NCBI GenBank assembly: GCA_016210205.1
Contig: JACQUO010000004.1
Span: forward strand, 1-64,000
Direction of reading: 5' to 3'
Source of the DNA: Chloroflexota bacterium
GTDB lineage: Bacteria; Chloroflexota; Dehalococcoidia; JACQUO01
Length of the DNA stretch: 64,000 nucleotides
Shown here: one piece after another, positions 8,594 to 16,857 of the stretch
How positions within the stretch are numbered: position 1 is the stretch's first letter
Layout of the letters: each line of letters begins with the position of its first letter
Translations under genes and position numbers: made by a program
Notes under the pieces: model-generated
Told to the model about the DNA's origin: nothing
What the model saw: only the letters and a program-made list of their open reading frames with translations
Databases searched by the model: none

Positions 8594-9964
8594 TTATTGC
8601 CCCCTGAGCAGGCCAACCGGCTCCAGACGGGAGATCTGGCGCAGGGGCAACCCGCTGCCGACTAGACTTACCGCTAGGGCCAAGAGCAGGGCGACGAGGA
8701 ACAGAGAGAGGTCGGTGGCGATGGCTAGGCCGAAGACCCCCTCTCCCAGAATGCGAGCCAGGAATGCCCCTAGCCCAAAGCCCAGGGACCCTCCCAGCAG
8801 GGCGATTATTCCGGTCTCGGCCAAAAAGAGGGCCGCTACCTGGCTGTTGCTCGCCCCCAGGGCCTTCATGAGGCCAATCTCCTTGCGGCGCTCCAAGACT
8901 GTGGTATTTACGGTGGCCATGACTCCCAGGCTGGAGGCGAGCAGGGCAAAGAAGGTGATGAGCACCATCAGCCACTCCAACTTCAACAAGAAAGCACCTT
9001 CCGCTTGGGCAACCTGCAGGATTGGCTGAGCCTGGCTGCCCGGGATGGCCTCCTCCAACTGCTTGGCCACTGCCTCCACGACAGGGCTGCAGTACCACTT
9101 CTCGTATTCCTTGGGCGTCATGTCCTCTGGCCGCTTGTAGCGGATGTCGGAAGCCAGCTTCTCCTTGGGAAGAACAGTGGCGCTGACCATGACCCGGTTC
9201 ACTCCGTAAGTGAGACCCAGCAGCCGCTGGGCAACAGGCAAGGGGACGATGACCTGGTCGTCTTCAAGGCCGCCGGTTGTGAGCAGCCCCACCACCCGAA
9301 GTTGCGCCCGGCGTCCTTCATACTCCAGGGGTAGGATGTCCCCGAGGCGAAGCCCTTCCCGGCGGGCCAGGGTTGCTCCCACCAGGGCGGTGTCTAGGCT
9401 GGCCTCTTCTGGCCATTGCCCTGTCACTTTCCACCAGGGGGCCACGGACTTCACCCCCGCGCGAAAGGCTATTGCTTCTCTTATCTTTATCTGCTCAGCG
9501 AAGGTGCTCCGGATGGTGGCCCCTACGGGCAGGGTCAACTCCTTGTCAAACCAGGTGCCAGTGAGGACTACGAGCCTCCGCTCTGGACCAAGGAACACCG
9601 GGGACCCCAGAAAAGGAGCCAAGCCCAGGATATTGTTTCGCCAGAAGATGGTCTTTACTTTGACCAGCTCCCTTTCATCGATATAATGAGCCTCGGAAGG
9701 GGGCGTGTAGTTGACTCCCCCTATCTCCAGGGTCACTTCTTCCGACTGGGGGATGAGAGCCACATTGGCTCCATAGGAGCGAAGCTCACGGCTCATCTTC
9801 TCAGAGACATCGGCGGCTATACTTAGAAGAGCGACGGCCAGGGTAAGGCCCGCCACAACACAGAGCAGCGTGATGGCCGCCCGACCCTTACGCCGCCACA
9901 GCGCATCCTTAAGCAGACGGAGGAACATCCTCGCCTGTCTACCTGAGGTCCTTAACGGCGACAA
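8594..9964 (-). CDS. FtsX/MacB-like ABC permease (longer paralogue)
   Basis: 456 residues with the same plan as the downstream paralogue: N-terminal helix, a large extracytoplasmic core, then three helices with ERRKEIGLMKALGASNS. The extra length lies in the core domain (about residues 75-330). The start overlaps the 3' end of the FTR1 gene by 26 bases, indicating coupled translation. In Campylobacter-type FTR1 operons two such permeases assist ferrous iron import; that role is inferred from gene order. Confidence 0.88.
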   Translation of the reverse strand: MSPLRTSGRQARMFLRLLKDALWRRKGRAAITLLCVVAGLTLAVALLSIAADVSEKMSRELRSYGANVALIPQSEEVTLEIGGVNYTPPSEAHYIDERELVKVKTIFWRNNILGLAPFLGSPVFLGPERRLVVLTGTWFDKELTLPVGATIRSTFAEQIKIREAIAFRAGVKSVAPWWKVTGQWPEEASLDTALVGATLARREGLRLGDILPLEYEGRRAQLRVVGLLTTGGLEDDQVIVPLPVAQRLLGLTYGVNRVMVSATVLPKEKLASDIRYKRPEDMTPKEYEKWYCSPVVEAVAKQLEEAIPGSQAQPILQVAQAEGAFLLKLEWLMVLITFFALLASSLGVMATVNTTVLERRKEIGLMKALGASNSQVAALFLAETGIIALLGGSLGFGLGAFLARILGEGVFGLAIATDLSLFLVALLLALAVSLVGSGLPLRQISRLEPVGLLRGQ

Positions 9965-11198
9965 TGAGCGTTGAGCCCTCTAGCACGGAGGCCAGGGGCA
10001 AGGGATTACAGCCACCCCCCATACCCATACTACCCATGGGTATTGGAGCATTACAGTTCTTGCAAACGGCAACTTCGCCACCCCTTTCCTGCATATAGCC
10101 TATGTTGCCACAAATTTGGCAGGCATCCAGGGATGTGACTACATCGCCGTCGGGCAGCTTGACGGCCAGGAAGCGCACCTGGCCATTTCCGCCGTTATAG
10201 ACGAACTTCTTCAAGGCATTGGGCTCCCAATCGGCGGTGGACAACCTTATGTAACCCTGGGAGCCAGCCACCGGCAGAGGCTCGAGGTCGATGAAGGGGC
10301 TCTCCACCAAGGCACTGGAGCCCAGAGATAGGAGGATGACTGCGGCGGCCCCCCCCAGGCCCAGTTGCCAGACGCGCTCCCAGTGCCGGGCCGCCAGCCG
10401 CTGGCGCCTCTGGGCAGCCGTCTCGTCGAGAGATACAGGTACGGCCGGGGAGTGGCTATAGTCCCACAGTAGCAGACCTATGGGTAAAGCGATTAAGGCC
10501 ATGAACAGCAGGTCCGTCTCCCGGTCACGGACAAAGTAGCCCAGGACCTTCATCACCTCGCCGCTCATGGGGACAAGGCCCACCTCCGCGAACTCATGAA
10601 CGCTACCCACCAGGAGCCGGAGCGCAAGCACCAGCAGCACTACCGAGGTCACCCGCAGGAAACGGCCCATCTTGATGCGGAGGCTGCCGCGGATGAAGAG
10701 GAGGGCAAAAAGTACCGCTAATCCCAGGCCCAGCACGGCCCCAATTACTTCCAGGAGGCCTGCCTGCCCCAGCGTGACGGCCCAGAGGAAGAGCACCATC
10801 TCCACACCCTCCCTGGCCACCATGAATAAGGTGAAGGCCAGGAACCCCATCCCCGTCCGCCACCCCGACCCGCCCTTCCCGACGAGACTCTGCATCTGGC
10901 CCTCCATGTCTTGCCTGAGGCTCTGGCTGGAGCGCCACATCCACACCACCATGCTAGCCACAAAGATCCCTCCGATGCCCAGGAGCGTGCCCTCCAGAAC
11001 CTCGTTCTCTGGGTCAAAGCCCACGGCCTGGATGACGATGGCACTTGCGATGCTCACAGCCACCGCCAGCCCTAGGCCGACGTAAACATAGGGATTCAAA
11101 GCGCCGCGCCCCGTGCGCCGCAAATAGGTCAGGATAATGCCCAGCACCAGGGCAGCCTCGATGCCCTCCCGGAGAGCGATAACCATCGCCTCAACCAT
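9939..11198 (-). CDS. FTR1 iron permease fused to DUF2318 domain
   Basis: 419 residues. The N-terminal half has about seven membrane segments with two FTR1 iron-binding REGxE motifs, REGIE near residue 10 and REGVE near residue 130. The C-terminal ~110 residues form a soluble DUF2318 domain with CQIC and CKNC pairs (SLDACQICGNIGYM, AVCKNCNAPIP), likely to bind metal outside the membrane. It should import iron. The usual P19 partner is absent, and the fused domain may replace an accessory metal-binding protein. The ATG has a good AGGAAGGAGAT site and a strong promoter upstream. Confidence 0.9.
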   Translation of the reverse strand: MVEAMVIALREGIEAALVLGIILTYLRRTGRGALNPYVYVGLGLAVAVSIASAIVIQAVGFDPENEVLEGTLLGIGGIFVASMVVWMWRSSQSLRQDMEGQMQSLVGKGGSGWRTGMGFLAFTLFMVAREGVEMVLFLWAVTLGQAGLLEVIGAVLGLGLAVLFALLFIRGSLRIKMGRFLRVTSVVLLVLALRLLVGSVHEFAEVGLVPMSGEVMKVLGYFVRDRETDLLFMALIALPIGLLLWDYSHSPAVPVSLDETAAQRRQRLAARHWERVWQLGLGGAAAVILLSLGSSALVESPFIDLEPLPVAGSQGYIRLSTADWEPNALKKFVYNGGNGQVRFLAVKLPDGDVVTSLDACQICGNIGYMQERGGEVAVCKNCNAPIPMGSMGMGGGCNPLPLASVLEGSTLIVAVKDLR

Positions 11199-11240
11199 TC
11201 CCTATCTCCTTCCTGCTATTGCAAGTTATAAGCAAAAGGC

Positions 11241-11269
11241 AGTATAGCAGGAACTGGGCCTTGTGTCAA
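11241..11269 (-). promoter_or_regulatory. promoter of the FTR1 operon
   Basis: On the minus strand TTGACA (11264-11269) and TATACT (11241-11246) are separated by exactly 17 bases, with TGC just before the -10 box (extended -10). It lies about 42 bases upstream of the FTR1 ATG. No clear Fur-box palindrome was recognised around it. Confidence 0.8.
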
Positions 11270-11290
11270 TAGAGCTCGGCAAATGAGTTG

Positions 11291-11640
11291 CATCTCCAAT
11301 GTTGTCAGTAGGCATAGGTGGACACTTTAGGCGGGTCAGGTTGGGCAGTTGAGCTGCCTGAGAGTCTGGTTGTAGCATTTCCGATGTTGGATAGTTCGGG
11401 CCTGCACCTCCTTTCGACGTTGTAGGATGTGTTCCCGCCTCCCCTGCAGGACATCTGCCGGGGTTACGTCACTCAGGGCACGGTGGAGCGGCGGAAGTTG
11501 TAGTAGGCCACGAAGTCAGCGAGGGCGGCTTCCAACTCACTGGGAGACTCTGGGGACCTAGTTTACATCTCGTTTGATGGTCTGGTAGTAGCGCTCCGGC
11601 TTCCCGTTGGTCTGGGGATGGAAGGGCGCCGCCAGGATAT
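11291..11640 (-). pseudogene. IS481-type transposase C-terminal remnant (right copy)
   Basis: The minus strand encodes FHPQTNGKPERYYQTIKRDV, then after frame breaks HRALSDVTPADVLQGRRE and QARTIQHRKCYNQTLRQL before a stop. This is the C-terminal third of an IS481-family integrase-core transposase, including the region after the catalytic Glu. It is interrupted by stops and frameshifts and has no N-terminal part. The terminal ~110 bases match 6572-6682 in inverted orientation. Confidence 0.8.
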
Positions 11641-11812
11641 GTCTACACATGAAGGCCAGCAAACTAAACCAAAGTCCACTTTGTCCAGTATGAGGATAAA
11701 AGAAGAGAGCCGAGAATCGCTGCCGACCCTCGGCCCCTTACAGACTCGTGGGGTTGCATCCCCATTCATAGGGCCCCTGACTGCGTCCTTCAGCCGAAGG
11801 ACTGCGCTGCGC

Positions 11813-12939
11813 CTACCACTGGACGAACATGGGCATGACCAGCACCAGCCCCTCCGTAGAAGGGCCGTGCCGGAACAGGATAGGGGAACTGACATCAGTC
11901 ACCGCCATGGTGACCATCCCCGTCCTGCCTCGCAGGTACTCCAGCAGGTACGTTGCCTTCAGGGCAACTCGGCCGGGTTCGCCCTGGGTCTCGACTCTTA
12001 CTGTGGTCTCCGCTTCGCCTACCTCCTCGCCCCTGGCCCTGACCGTAAGGGTGTCCTCGGACCAGGTGAGGCGCACAATCTCCGATGATCCCTTCGCCAT
12101 GTACCAGACCAGGCGCACCGCCCTCTCCAGGTCGGGGCCGAAGGCCCTGACCTTCTGAGTGGGTTCCTGGGGGATGAGCTGGCGGAAGTTAGGAGACGTG
12201 CCCTCGATGAGATGGACGACCAGGGTCACCGGGCCAAACCTGGCCTCCAGCATCTGGTTGCCCACGGCCAGCTCCAGTCGCCTCCGGGCGGTGACCAGCC
12301 GGATGAGGGACTGTTCCAGGGGTGCCGTCCGGGGGGCTTTCTCCCACAGTCGCCCCAGGGTCCGGATGGCGTCGGCAGGGATGACCACCTGGGTTATGCC
12401 CTCCGCCACCGGGTAGGCTAGGGGCAGGGCCTGGTAGGCCATCCGGAAGCCGTCGCCTGCGGCCACCTCCAGGGGTTCGCCCAGGGTCAGGGCTACCCCC
12501 GTGAGCACCGGGCGGTCCTTTTCGGTGGCGCAATAGCGGGTGCTCCCCAGGAGCACGGGCACCAGGGTATCCCCATCCACGGTCTCTCTTGCCTTGGCCT
12601 CACAACCTCGGGGAAGGGCGGGTAGTCCTTGGGTTCTGGGGTCTCGTAGGACGCCCTCCCGCCGGGCCAGGCCAGGTGCAGGGTCTTGCCCTTCTGCTCC
12701 AGGCTCAATGTCTCATCCCCCGGGACGCGCTTGAGGAGCTCGGCTGCCGGGCGTGAGGGCAGCAGGCACTGCCCCTCTGCCTCGGGGAGCTCCAGGGCAA
12801 CGGCCACCTCCAGGTTATTGGCCAGAGCCCGGCCGTCCTTCAGGAGGATGTTGGTCAGGACTGGGAGTGTGGGCTTCTTGGGAACAACGGGTTCCAGCAG
12901 ATCCAAAATCGACCGCAATCTCTTTACTTGGACTTTCAT
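11813..12939 (-). pseudogene. dnaN: DNA polymerase III beta clamp homologue, frameshifted
   Basis: The N-terminal part (to about residue 117, ending PEPKDYPPFPEV) and the C-terminal part (from about ARETVDGDTLVPVL to the final VLVMPMFVQW) together make a normal ~370-residue three-domain clamp, but they lie in different frames. A one-base deletion near 12590-12610 accounts for the break. The ATG at 12939 has an ideal AGGAGGTGAT site. Element-borne clamps tether element or host polymerases during replication. Here only a truncated protein would be made unless the break is a sequence error. It is the last gene downstream of the PRTRC-like cassette. Confidence 0.85.
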
Positions 12940-13029
12940 CTTTATCACCTCCTTTCTGGGCCTGCCTCATCAGCGCCGGGAGGCCAGCTCCGGCGAACCC
13001 CGCCGCAGCGGGGTTTCGGCCTACCTCGC

Positions 13030-13311
13030 TCACCAGCTCACGAAGAGGTCTATGGGGTTATCCAGGTTGTAGGGGAGGGAGTTGAGCCAGACCTTGATGT
13101 GCTGCTGGTGCTCCCAGGGGAGCTCCGCCCCCTCCGGGTTCTCGTCCAACAGGCCCAGGGCCTGGCCCCGGCTGAAGAACAGGTAGATGGCCTCATGCGT
13201 AGAGCCTGCTCTCTCGAACTCAGGGGCCAGCTCCTCGGTGATGAAGCGCCCGACGCACTCGCACTCGGGTGCTGGCAGGTTCTCGTAAGTCACCTTGTCT
13301 ATGCGGAGCAC
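13030..13311 (-). CDS. hypothetical 93-residue protein
   Basis: Acidic protein from a GTG start preceded by GAAAGGAGAAG. It contains a short Cys cluster (PECECVG) near the N-terminus and an aromatic C-terminus (DNPIDLFVSW). No family is recognised. It lies between the clamp gene and the cassette genes, about 40 bases from its upstream neighbour on the same strand, and is probably part of the same transcript. Confidence 0.6.
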   Translation of the reverse strand: MLRIDKVTYENLPAPECECVGRFITEELAPEFERAGSTHEAIYLFFSRGQALGLLDENPEGAELPWEHQQHIKVWLNSLPYNLDNPIDLFVSW

Positions 13312-13350
13312 CGTCTTCTCCTTTCAGAACATCCTCGGGGGGCTTGCGGG

Positions 13351-13632
13351 CTACTCTCGCTGCTGTGGGGCCCGCGCTGGCCTGCCTCTGGCAGGCGGGG
13401 CTGCTGCCGGTGGGGTTGGGGCCGGCAGGGGCGACTCGCACTGGGGGTAGCGGGGGCTTGTGGCCCACCTATGGCGGGCCTCCTCCACCAGGGCGGGCGC
13501 CCGCGCCAGGGCCTCCGCCAGCCCGCCCTCCAGGACAGCGAAGAGGGGGTCGCACAACGGGGCCTGCACCCCGATGCTACCCCGGCCTCCCTTGAGGGCG
13601 ATGACCACCTTGATTTCCTCTCCTTCGCTCAT
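13351..13632 (-). CDS. small protein with Pro-rich tail, possible PRTRC protein E counterpart
   Basis: 93 residues; the ATG at 13632 has an excellent AAGGAGGTGAACAAG site. Residues 5-60 look like a small alpha/beta unit (IKVVIALKGG...PLFAVLEGGLAEAL) and the remainder is a Pro/Ala/Arg-rich disordered tail. PRTRC protein E has a similar plan, a short strand-rich head, a helix and a Pro/Ala tail, but the similarity is too loose for a firm call. It follows the ThiF gene by five bases. Confidence 0.55.
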   Translation of the reverse strand: MSEGEEIKVVIALKGGRGSIGVQAPLCDPLFAVLEGGLAEALARAPALVEEARHRWATSPRYPQCESPLPAPTPPAAAPPARGRPARAPQQRE

Positions 13633-13637
13633 CTTGT

Positions 13638-14444
13638 TCACCTCCTTCCTTGTAGTAGTTTCCGCCTGCTTATCCCGGTCAGCCGCTCCACCGCCTCCGG
13701 GGTGGCGGGGGTGGAGCCGAGGGTGCCCGCCTCCAGGTCCAGGTGGAGCCCCATCCAGGGGCAGGTCCCATCGATGAGACGGCGGGCCAACTCCACCACC
13801 AGGGCGGCCATGGCCTGGTTGATGGCCGGCCCCTGCTCCCCCAACACCACCGCCCCGGCGCAGTCTGGGGCCGGGGGCCTCTGGGCCAGGAGCTCCGGCC
13901 GCTGGAGGGTGGGCAGGGGCAGGGCCGAGCACACCCCTGTCTCCGGGTCGAAGGCCCCCCTCAGGCCCTCGAGGGGGCTGTTGCCGATGAGCACCTGGCC
14001 GTAGTTCTCCCCGTTGCCGGCGTCCACCCACCAGTTGGGCCTGGAGACATACCCCACACTGGGGAGCCCCAGGACGGAGGAGCCTTTCATCCCGGTGGCC
14101 ATGTCCCGGCGGGCGGGGCCGTTGTCCACGCAGCCCAGGACCAGGCCGGGGGCGGCAATCCCGGCCAGGGCCACGGGCAAGACGCTGTAGGCCACGGGCC
14201 GGCGGTAGCGGCGGGCCAGCCTCTCCGCCAGGGCCGCGCTCTTGAACCGCCCTATGTCGTCGTGGGTGAACGATTGGCGGCCCAAGTTCCCCTCCTCCAC
14301 GCGGTCGTGGTCCACCAGGGCCAGACGGGCGCGGGGGGGCAGGAGACGGGCCATCCCCTCGGCCACGAAGCCCCCGGTGCCCCCGCAGCCCACCACGGTC
14401 ACGGTGAAGAGGCCCCGGGCGAAGGTGTTGTCCAGCCTGTACAT
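13638..14444 (-). CDS. PRTRC ThiF family protein (E1-like adenylating enzyme)
   Basis: 268 residues from the ATG at 14444, two bases after the stop of the upstream gene. A Rossmann ATP-binding loop VVGCGGTGGF starts at residue 17. The E1/ThiF motifs LVDHDRVEEGNLGRQ and VDNGPARRDM (adenylation Asp and Arg) are intact. ThiF/E1 enzymes adenylate the C-terminal glycine of ubiquitin-like proteins. The match to PRTRC ThiF is supported by adjacent PRTRC A, B and C homologues. Several Cys are present (GVCSALPLP, PDCAGAVV), but none can be assigned as a thioester site. A longer start at 14492 overlaps the upstream gene and is less likely. Confidence 0.88.
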   Translation of the reverse strand: MYRLDNTFARGLFTVTVVGCGGTGGFVAEGMARLLPPRARLALVDHDRVEEGNLGRQSFTHDDIGRFKSAALAERLARRYRRPVAYSVLPVALAGIAAPGLVLGCVDNGPARRDMATGMKGSSVLGLPSVGYVSRPNWWVDAGNGENYGQVLIGNSPLEGLRGAFDPETGVCSALPLPTLQRPELLAQRPPAPDCAGAVVLGEQGPAINQAMAALVVELARRLIDGTCPWMGLHLDLEAGTLGSTPATPEAVERLTGISRRKLLQGRR

Positions 14445-14446
14445 CA

Positions 14447-14656
14447 CTACATCGTGGGGAAGAGTTGCCGGGCCTCCGGGCTGTCCAGCCACTGGCTCAG
14501 GCAGGCCTCATCACACCACACCCAACTCACGGCCACCTGCTCCCGCTCATCTCTAAGGACCAGGCAGCCCGCTTGACCGAAGTTGTCTTCCTCATGCTCC
14601 TTCTGGCAGGCCTCGCAGATAAAGACCGGACTGTCTTCTCTGAACTCTATAGGCAT
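14447..14656 (-). CDS. 69-residue Cys-rich (zinc-ribbon-like) protein
   Basis: ATG at 14656 with a perfect AGGAGGTGAT site. FICEACQKEHEED supplies one CxxC and VWCDEACLSQW a second Cys pair, spaced as in treble-clef or zinc-ribbon folds. It lies between the JAMM protein and the E1-like gene and ends two bases before the E1 start, so it belongs to the cassette. It is not a recognised PRTRC family; a zinc-dependent adaptor is possible but unproven. Confidence 0.7.
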   Translation of the reverse strand: MPIEFREDSPVFICEACQKEHEEDNFGQAGCLVLRDEREQVAVSWVWCDEACLSQWLDSPEARQLFPTM

Positions 14657-14674
14657 TTCCTATCACCTCCTTAC

Positions 14675-15220
14675 TCAGGCAAAGACCTCCTCCATGCGGA
14701 CGGGGCCAAAGTGTCCATAGACCCCCACCCGCAGGGCTGCCTCGGGCAGGGGGGTGTCCAGCCTGCCCACCACCAGGGAGAGGCGCAGCCCCTGCTCGTC
14801 CTCGTCGTCGGTGGACGAGAAGAAGGCCCCCAGGGCCCCGTGGCTGTGGATGTCCAGCGCCGTGCCCGGCAGCCGCTGGTATCTCACCCCACCGGCGCTC
14901 CCCTCCTGCCCTGGAGACCTCAGGCGATATTCCCCCTCCCAGGTGACGGCCAGGTAGCGCTCCCGCCGGGGGTCGGCGGCCAGGACGCCCAAGGCCAGGT
15001 CGTAGAGGGCCCGAGGAAGCCTGCCGTGGGCGAGCTCAATCCCCTCCCTCAAGGGGAGCAGGCCCCGGACCTCCGCCTCGGCGAGGCGCACCGTGGCCCT
15101 GAGCAGGGGGTTCGCCGCCAGCAGGAAGAGGCCGTTGCCCGCCAGGAGGTAGTCGTAGAAGAGGCCTGGCTCTCCAGCCAGGCCATCGGTGGTGTTGACC
15201 AGATACCCCACTGGCTTCAT
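14675..15220 (-). CDS. PRTRC protein A homologue (JAMM/JAB metalloprotease)
   Basis: 181 residues; the ATG overlaps the stop of the E2-like gene (ATGA). A complete JAMM signature is present: H125 and H127 (DIHSHG), then S135 and D138, i.e. H-x-H-x7-S-x2-D. JAMM enzymes cleave isopeptide or peptide bonds after ubiquitin-like C-termini; in prokaryotic conjugation clusters they mature or remove the ubiquitin-like protein. The segment HGALGAFFSSTDDEDEQG is characteristic of PRTRC protein A. The frame extends much further upstream, but that part is a shadow of the E2-like gene. Confidence 0.88.
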   Translation of the reverse strand: MKPVGYLVNTTDGLAGEPGLFYDYLLAGNGLFLLAANPLLRATVRLAEAEVRGLLPLREGIELAHGRLPRALYDLALGVLAADPRRERYLAVTWEGEYRLRSPGQEGSAGGVRYQRLPGTALDIHSHGALGAFFSSTDDEDEQGLRLSLVVGRLDTPLPEAALRVGVYGHFGPVRMEEVFA

Positions 15221-15909
15221 CTCATGACGTCCTCCACCTTGCCGAGGGGCACCAGGTCCCCCAGGGGGAAGCGTCTCTTCCCGTCCAGCTCCTCCCAGAG
15301 GCCCAGCAGCTCCTCGGGGTGTCTCCTGGACCGGCCCCCCTGGTCGCCCGTGGGGGAGAAGAAGCTCCTGAAGAAGGACTCCGGTATCTGGGCCACCTCC
15401 GGGGGATACTGGTGGGTGCCGGAGCAGCTCCGCCCATCCCGGAAGAGGTTGAACAGCGGGGCATGATAGATGACCTCCTCCGGCCTCAGCGGCCGCCTCT
15501 TGGCGGCATAGACCCGGGGCGCCCTCCCCGGCTGGCACAGGAAAATCAGGCCGGGCAGGGGCAGCCTCAGCCTGCGGGGTGGCTGGAAGGCCTCCAGGGC
15601 CAGGGCCACGGGCCAGACCCTGGGGGGCCGCCACAGGGCCACCACGGGGCCCTCCCGCCCCTGGCCCCACCACAGGGCATCGGGGGGCAGCAGCCCCGAG
15701 GCCAGGGGCACCTCCCGGAGCAGGGCTAGGGCCACCTCGTGGGCCGAGACCAGCCTGGTGGTGATGACCCCCCGCTCCACCAGGTGCAGGACCACGGCGT
15801 CCTGGTAGAAGTCCAGCCGGGCCTGGAGCTCGTCCGGGGGCACCTCCAGGGCTTCGGGCAGGGCCCACTGGTAGGCCCGGGGCTCGCGGCTGAGGCCGGG
15901 TTCTGTCAT
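15217..15909 (-). CDS. PRTRC protein B homologue (E2-like)
   Basis: 230 residues; the start overlaps the upstream stop (ATGA). It shares with PRTRC protein B the blocks LDFYQDAVVLHLVERG (32-47), LPLPGLIFL (116-124) and IYHAPLFNLFRDGRSCSGT (147-165). Comparative studies place protein B among divergent E2-fold proteins of prokaryotic ubiquitin-like systems. Cys162 in the GRSCSGT segment is the best candidate for a thioester cysteine, though that is inference. It is flanked by the JAMM gene downstream and a small CxxC protein gene upstream, both coupled by 4-bp overlaps. Confidence 0.82.
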   Translation of the reverse strand: MTEPGLSREPRAYQWALPEALEVPPDELQARLDFYQDAVVLHLVERGVITTRLVSAHEVALALLREVPLASGLLPPDALWWGQGREGPVVALWRPPRVWPVALALEAFQPPRRLRLPLPGLIFLCQPGRAPRVYAAKRRPLRPEEVIYHAPLFNLFRDGRSCSGTHQYPPEVAQIPESFFRSFFSPTGDQGGRSRRHPEELLGLWEELDGKRRFPLGDLVPLGKVEDVMR

Positions 15910-16100
15910 CTCTCTCCCACCTGCCGCAGCAGGATGGCCACGGGGCCGGGGCAGCCCTCCAGGTGCTCCCGGGCGTCGGTGAAGACATCCCTCATAGGTA
16001 TCTCCTCCCAGTGGTAGTTGCGGCCCTCGATCTCCAGGGGGCCGCACTTCAGGCACACCATATCCCAGCCATAAAGGGGGCGCTTAACCTTGTCGGCCAT
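15906..16100 (-). CDS. 64-residue CxxC protein in the cassette
   Basis: The ATG at 16100 is preceded by AAGGAGGAG. The N-terminal half carries MVCLKCGPLEIEG, and a further Cys lies in EGCPG; it may bind one zinc. It overlaps the 257-residue gene by 17 bases and the E2-like gene by four, so it is strictly coupled to both. No family is recognised. Confidence 0.68.
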   Translation of the reverse strand: MADKVKRPLYGWDMVCLKCGPLEIEGRNYHWEEIPMRDVFTDAREHLEGCPGPVAILLRQVGER

Positions 16101-16857
16101 GGTCTCTCCTCCTTTCGATGAAATCCAGCAGCTCTTCAAACCGCGCCGGCGGCTTCTCCTCCAGCCAGTCGGCTAGGGCGTGGACCTGGTCCAGGAGCTC
16201 CTGGGCCTGGCGCCACTCCTGGGTCAACGCCCCCACCACCTCCGGCTCCCAGGAGGGCAGCTCCTCCAGGCCTTCGTAGGTCAGGTCCAGGAAGTAGTTG
16301 CCCGTGTCCCCCGCCAGGATGTCGGCCCAGTGGGCCAGCCCCTGGTGAAGGGTGTCGCGCAGGAGGCTCCAGACCGCCTCCCGAGGGAACCCACCGGGGG
16401 GCACCCGCTGGAGGAGGCCGGCGGGCACCAGGCCCGCGCAGGCCTCGGCCAGGGGGACCCGGGCGCCGTCAGCGCCTTCCGCATAGGGGTCCGCCAGCAG
16501 GTAGGCCATGAGCTGCAGGCCGCCCCGGAAGTTCATCTGGTCGTGGTAGTCCTCCCAGGAGAACCCCAGGGGCACCACCGGGATGCCCATGAGCAAGTGG
16601 CGGTAGCTCTCCACACCCTCCATCAGGGGGAAGTAGCGTTCCCCGAAATGGTGGCTGAAGGCCTCCAGCTGGCGCTCCGGCCCGGGCTGTCCCAGGACCT
16701 CCCGTTCCTGCCCCGGCAGCTCCTCCCTCACCAGGGCCCGGAAGGCCTCATAGTCCTCGACCCCCTCCAGGCAGGCCCTGAGGGCCGTCAGGGAGGGCGG
16801 CCCCAGGGCGCGGAGCCGGCCGGCCAGGGTCAGGAGCGGGCCAGTTGTCTCAGGCAC
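16084..16857 (-). CDS. hypothetical 257-residue cassette protein
   Basis: Mostly helical, acidic protein from a GTG at 16857 with GGGAGGCGG six bases upstream, overlapping the preceding gene by 28 bases. Conserved-looking patches are FSWEDYHDQMNFRGGLQLM and GNYFLDLTYEGLEELPSWE. It occupies the position that protein F takes in plasmid PRTRC cassettes (between C and A/B), but I cannot recognise sequence similarity to it. No catalytic motif is evident. Confidence 0.7.
   Translation of the reverse strand: MPETTGPLLTLAGRLRALGPPSLTALRACLEGVEDYEAFRALVREELPGQEREVLGQPGPERQLEAFSHHFGERYFPLMEGVESYRHLLMGIPVVPLGFSWEDYHDQMNFRGGLQLMAYLLADPYAEGADGARVPLAEACAGLVPAGLLQRVPPGGFPREAVWSLLRDTLHQGLAHWADILAGDTGNYFLDLTYEGLEELPSWEPEVVGALTQEWRQAQELLDQVHALADWLEEKPPARFEELLDFIERRRDHGRQG

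Noticed and set aside
11640..11812. Left attachment site (copy of tRNA-Thr sequence)
   Set aside because: I looked for the acceptor, anticodon-loop and T-arm sequences of tRNA-Thr here and around 5-7 kb and saw none; the left boundary stays open.
12560..12620. Programmed -1 frameshift in the clamp gene
   Set aside because: No slippery X-XXY-YYZ heptamer is seen at the junction, and three other element genes show the same kind of one-base loss, so decay or sequence error is simpler.
13743..14576. 277-residue plus-strand open frame across the ThiF region
   Set aside because: It is the shadow of the ThiF-like gene: low-complexity Gly/Pro/His/Gln composition, no ribosome-binding site and no family features, while the opposite strand has intact E1 motifs.
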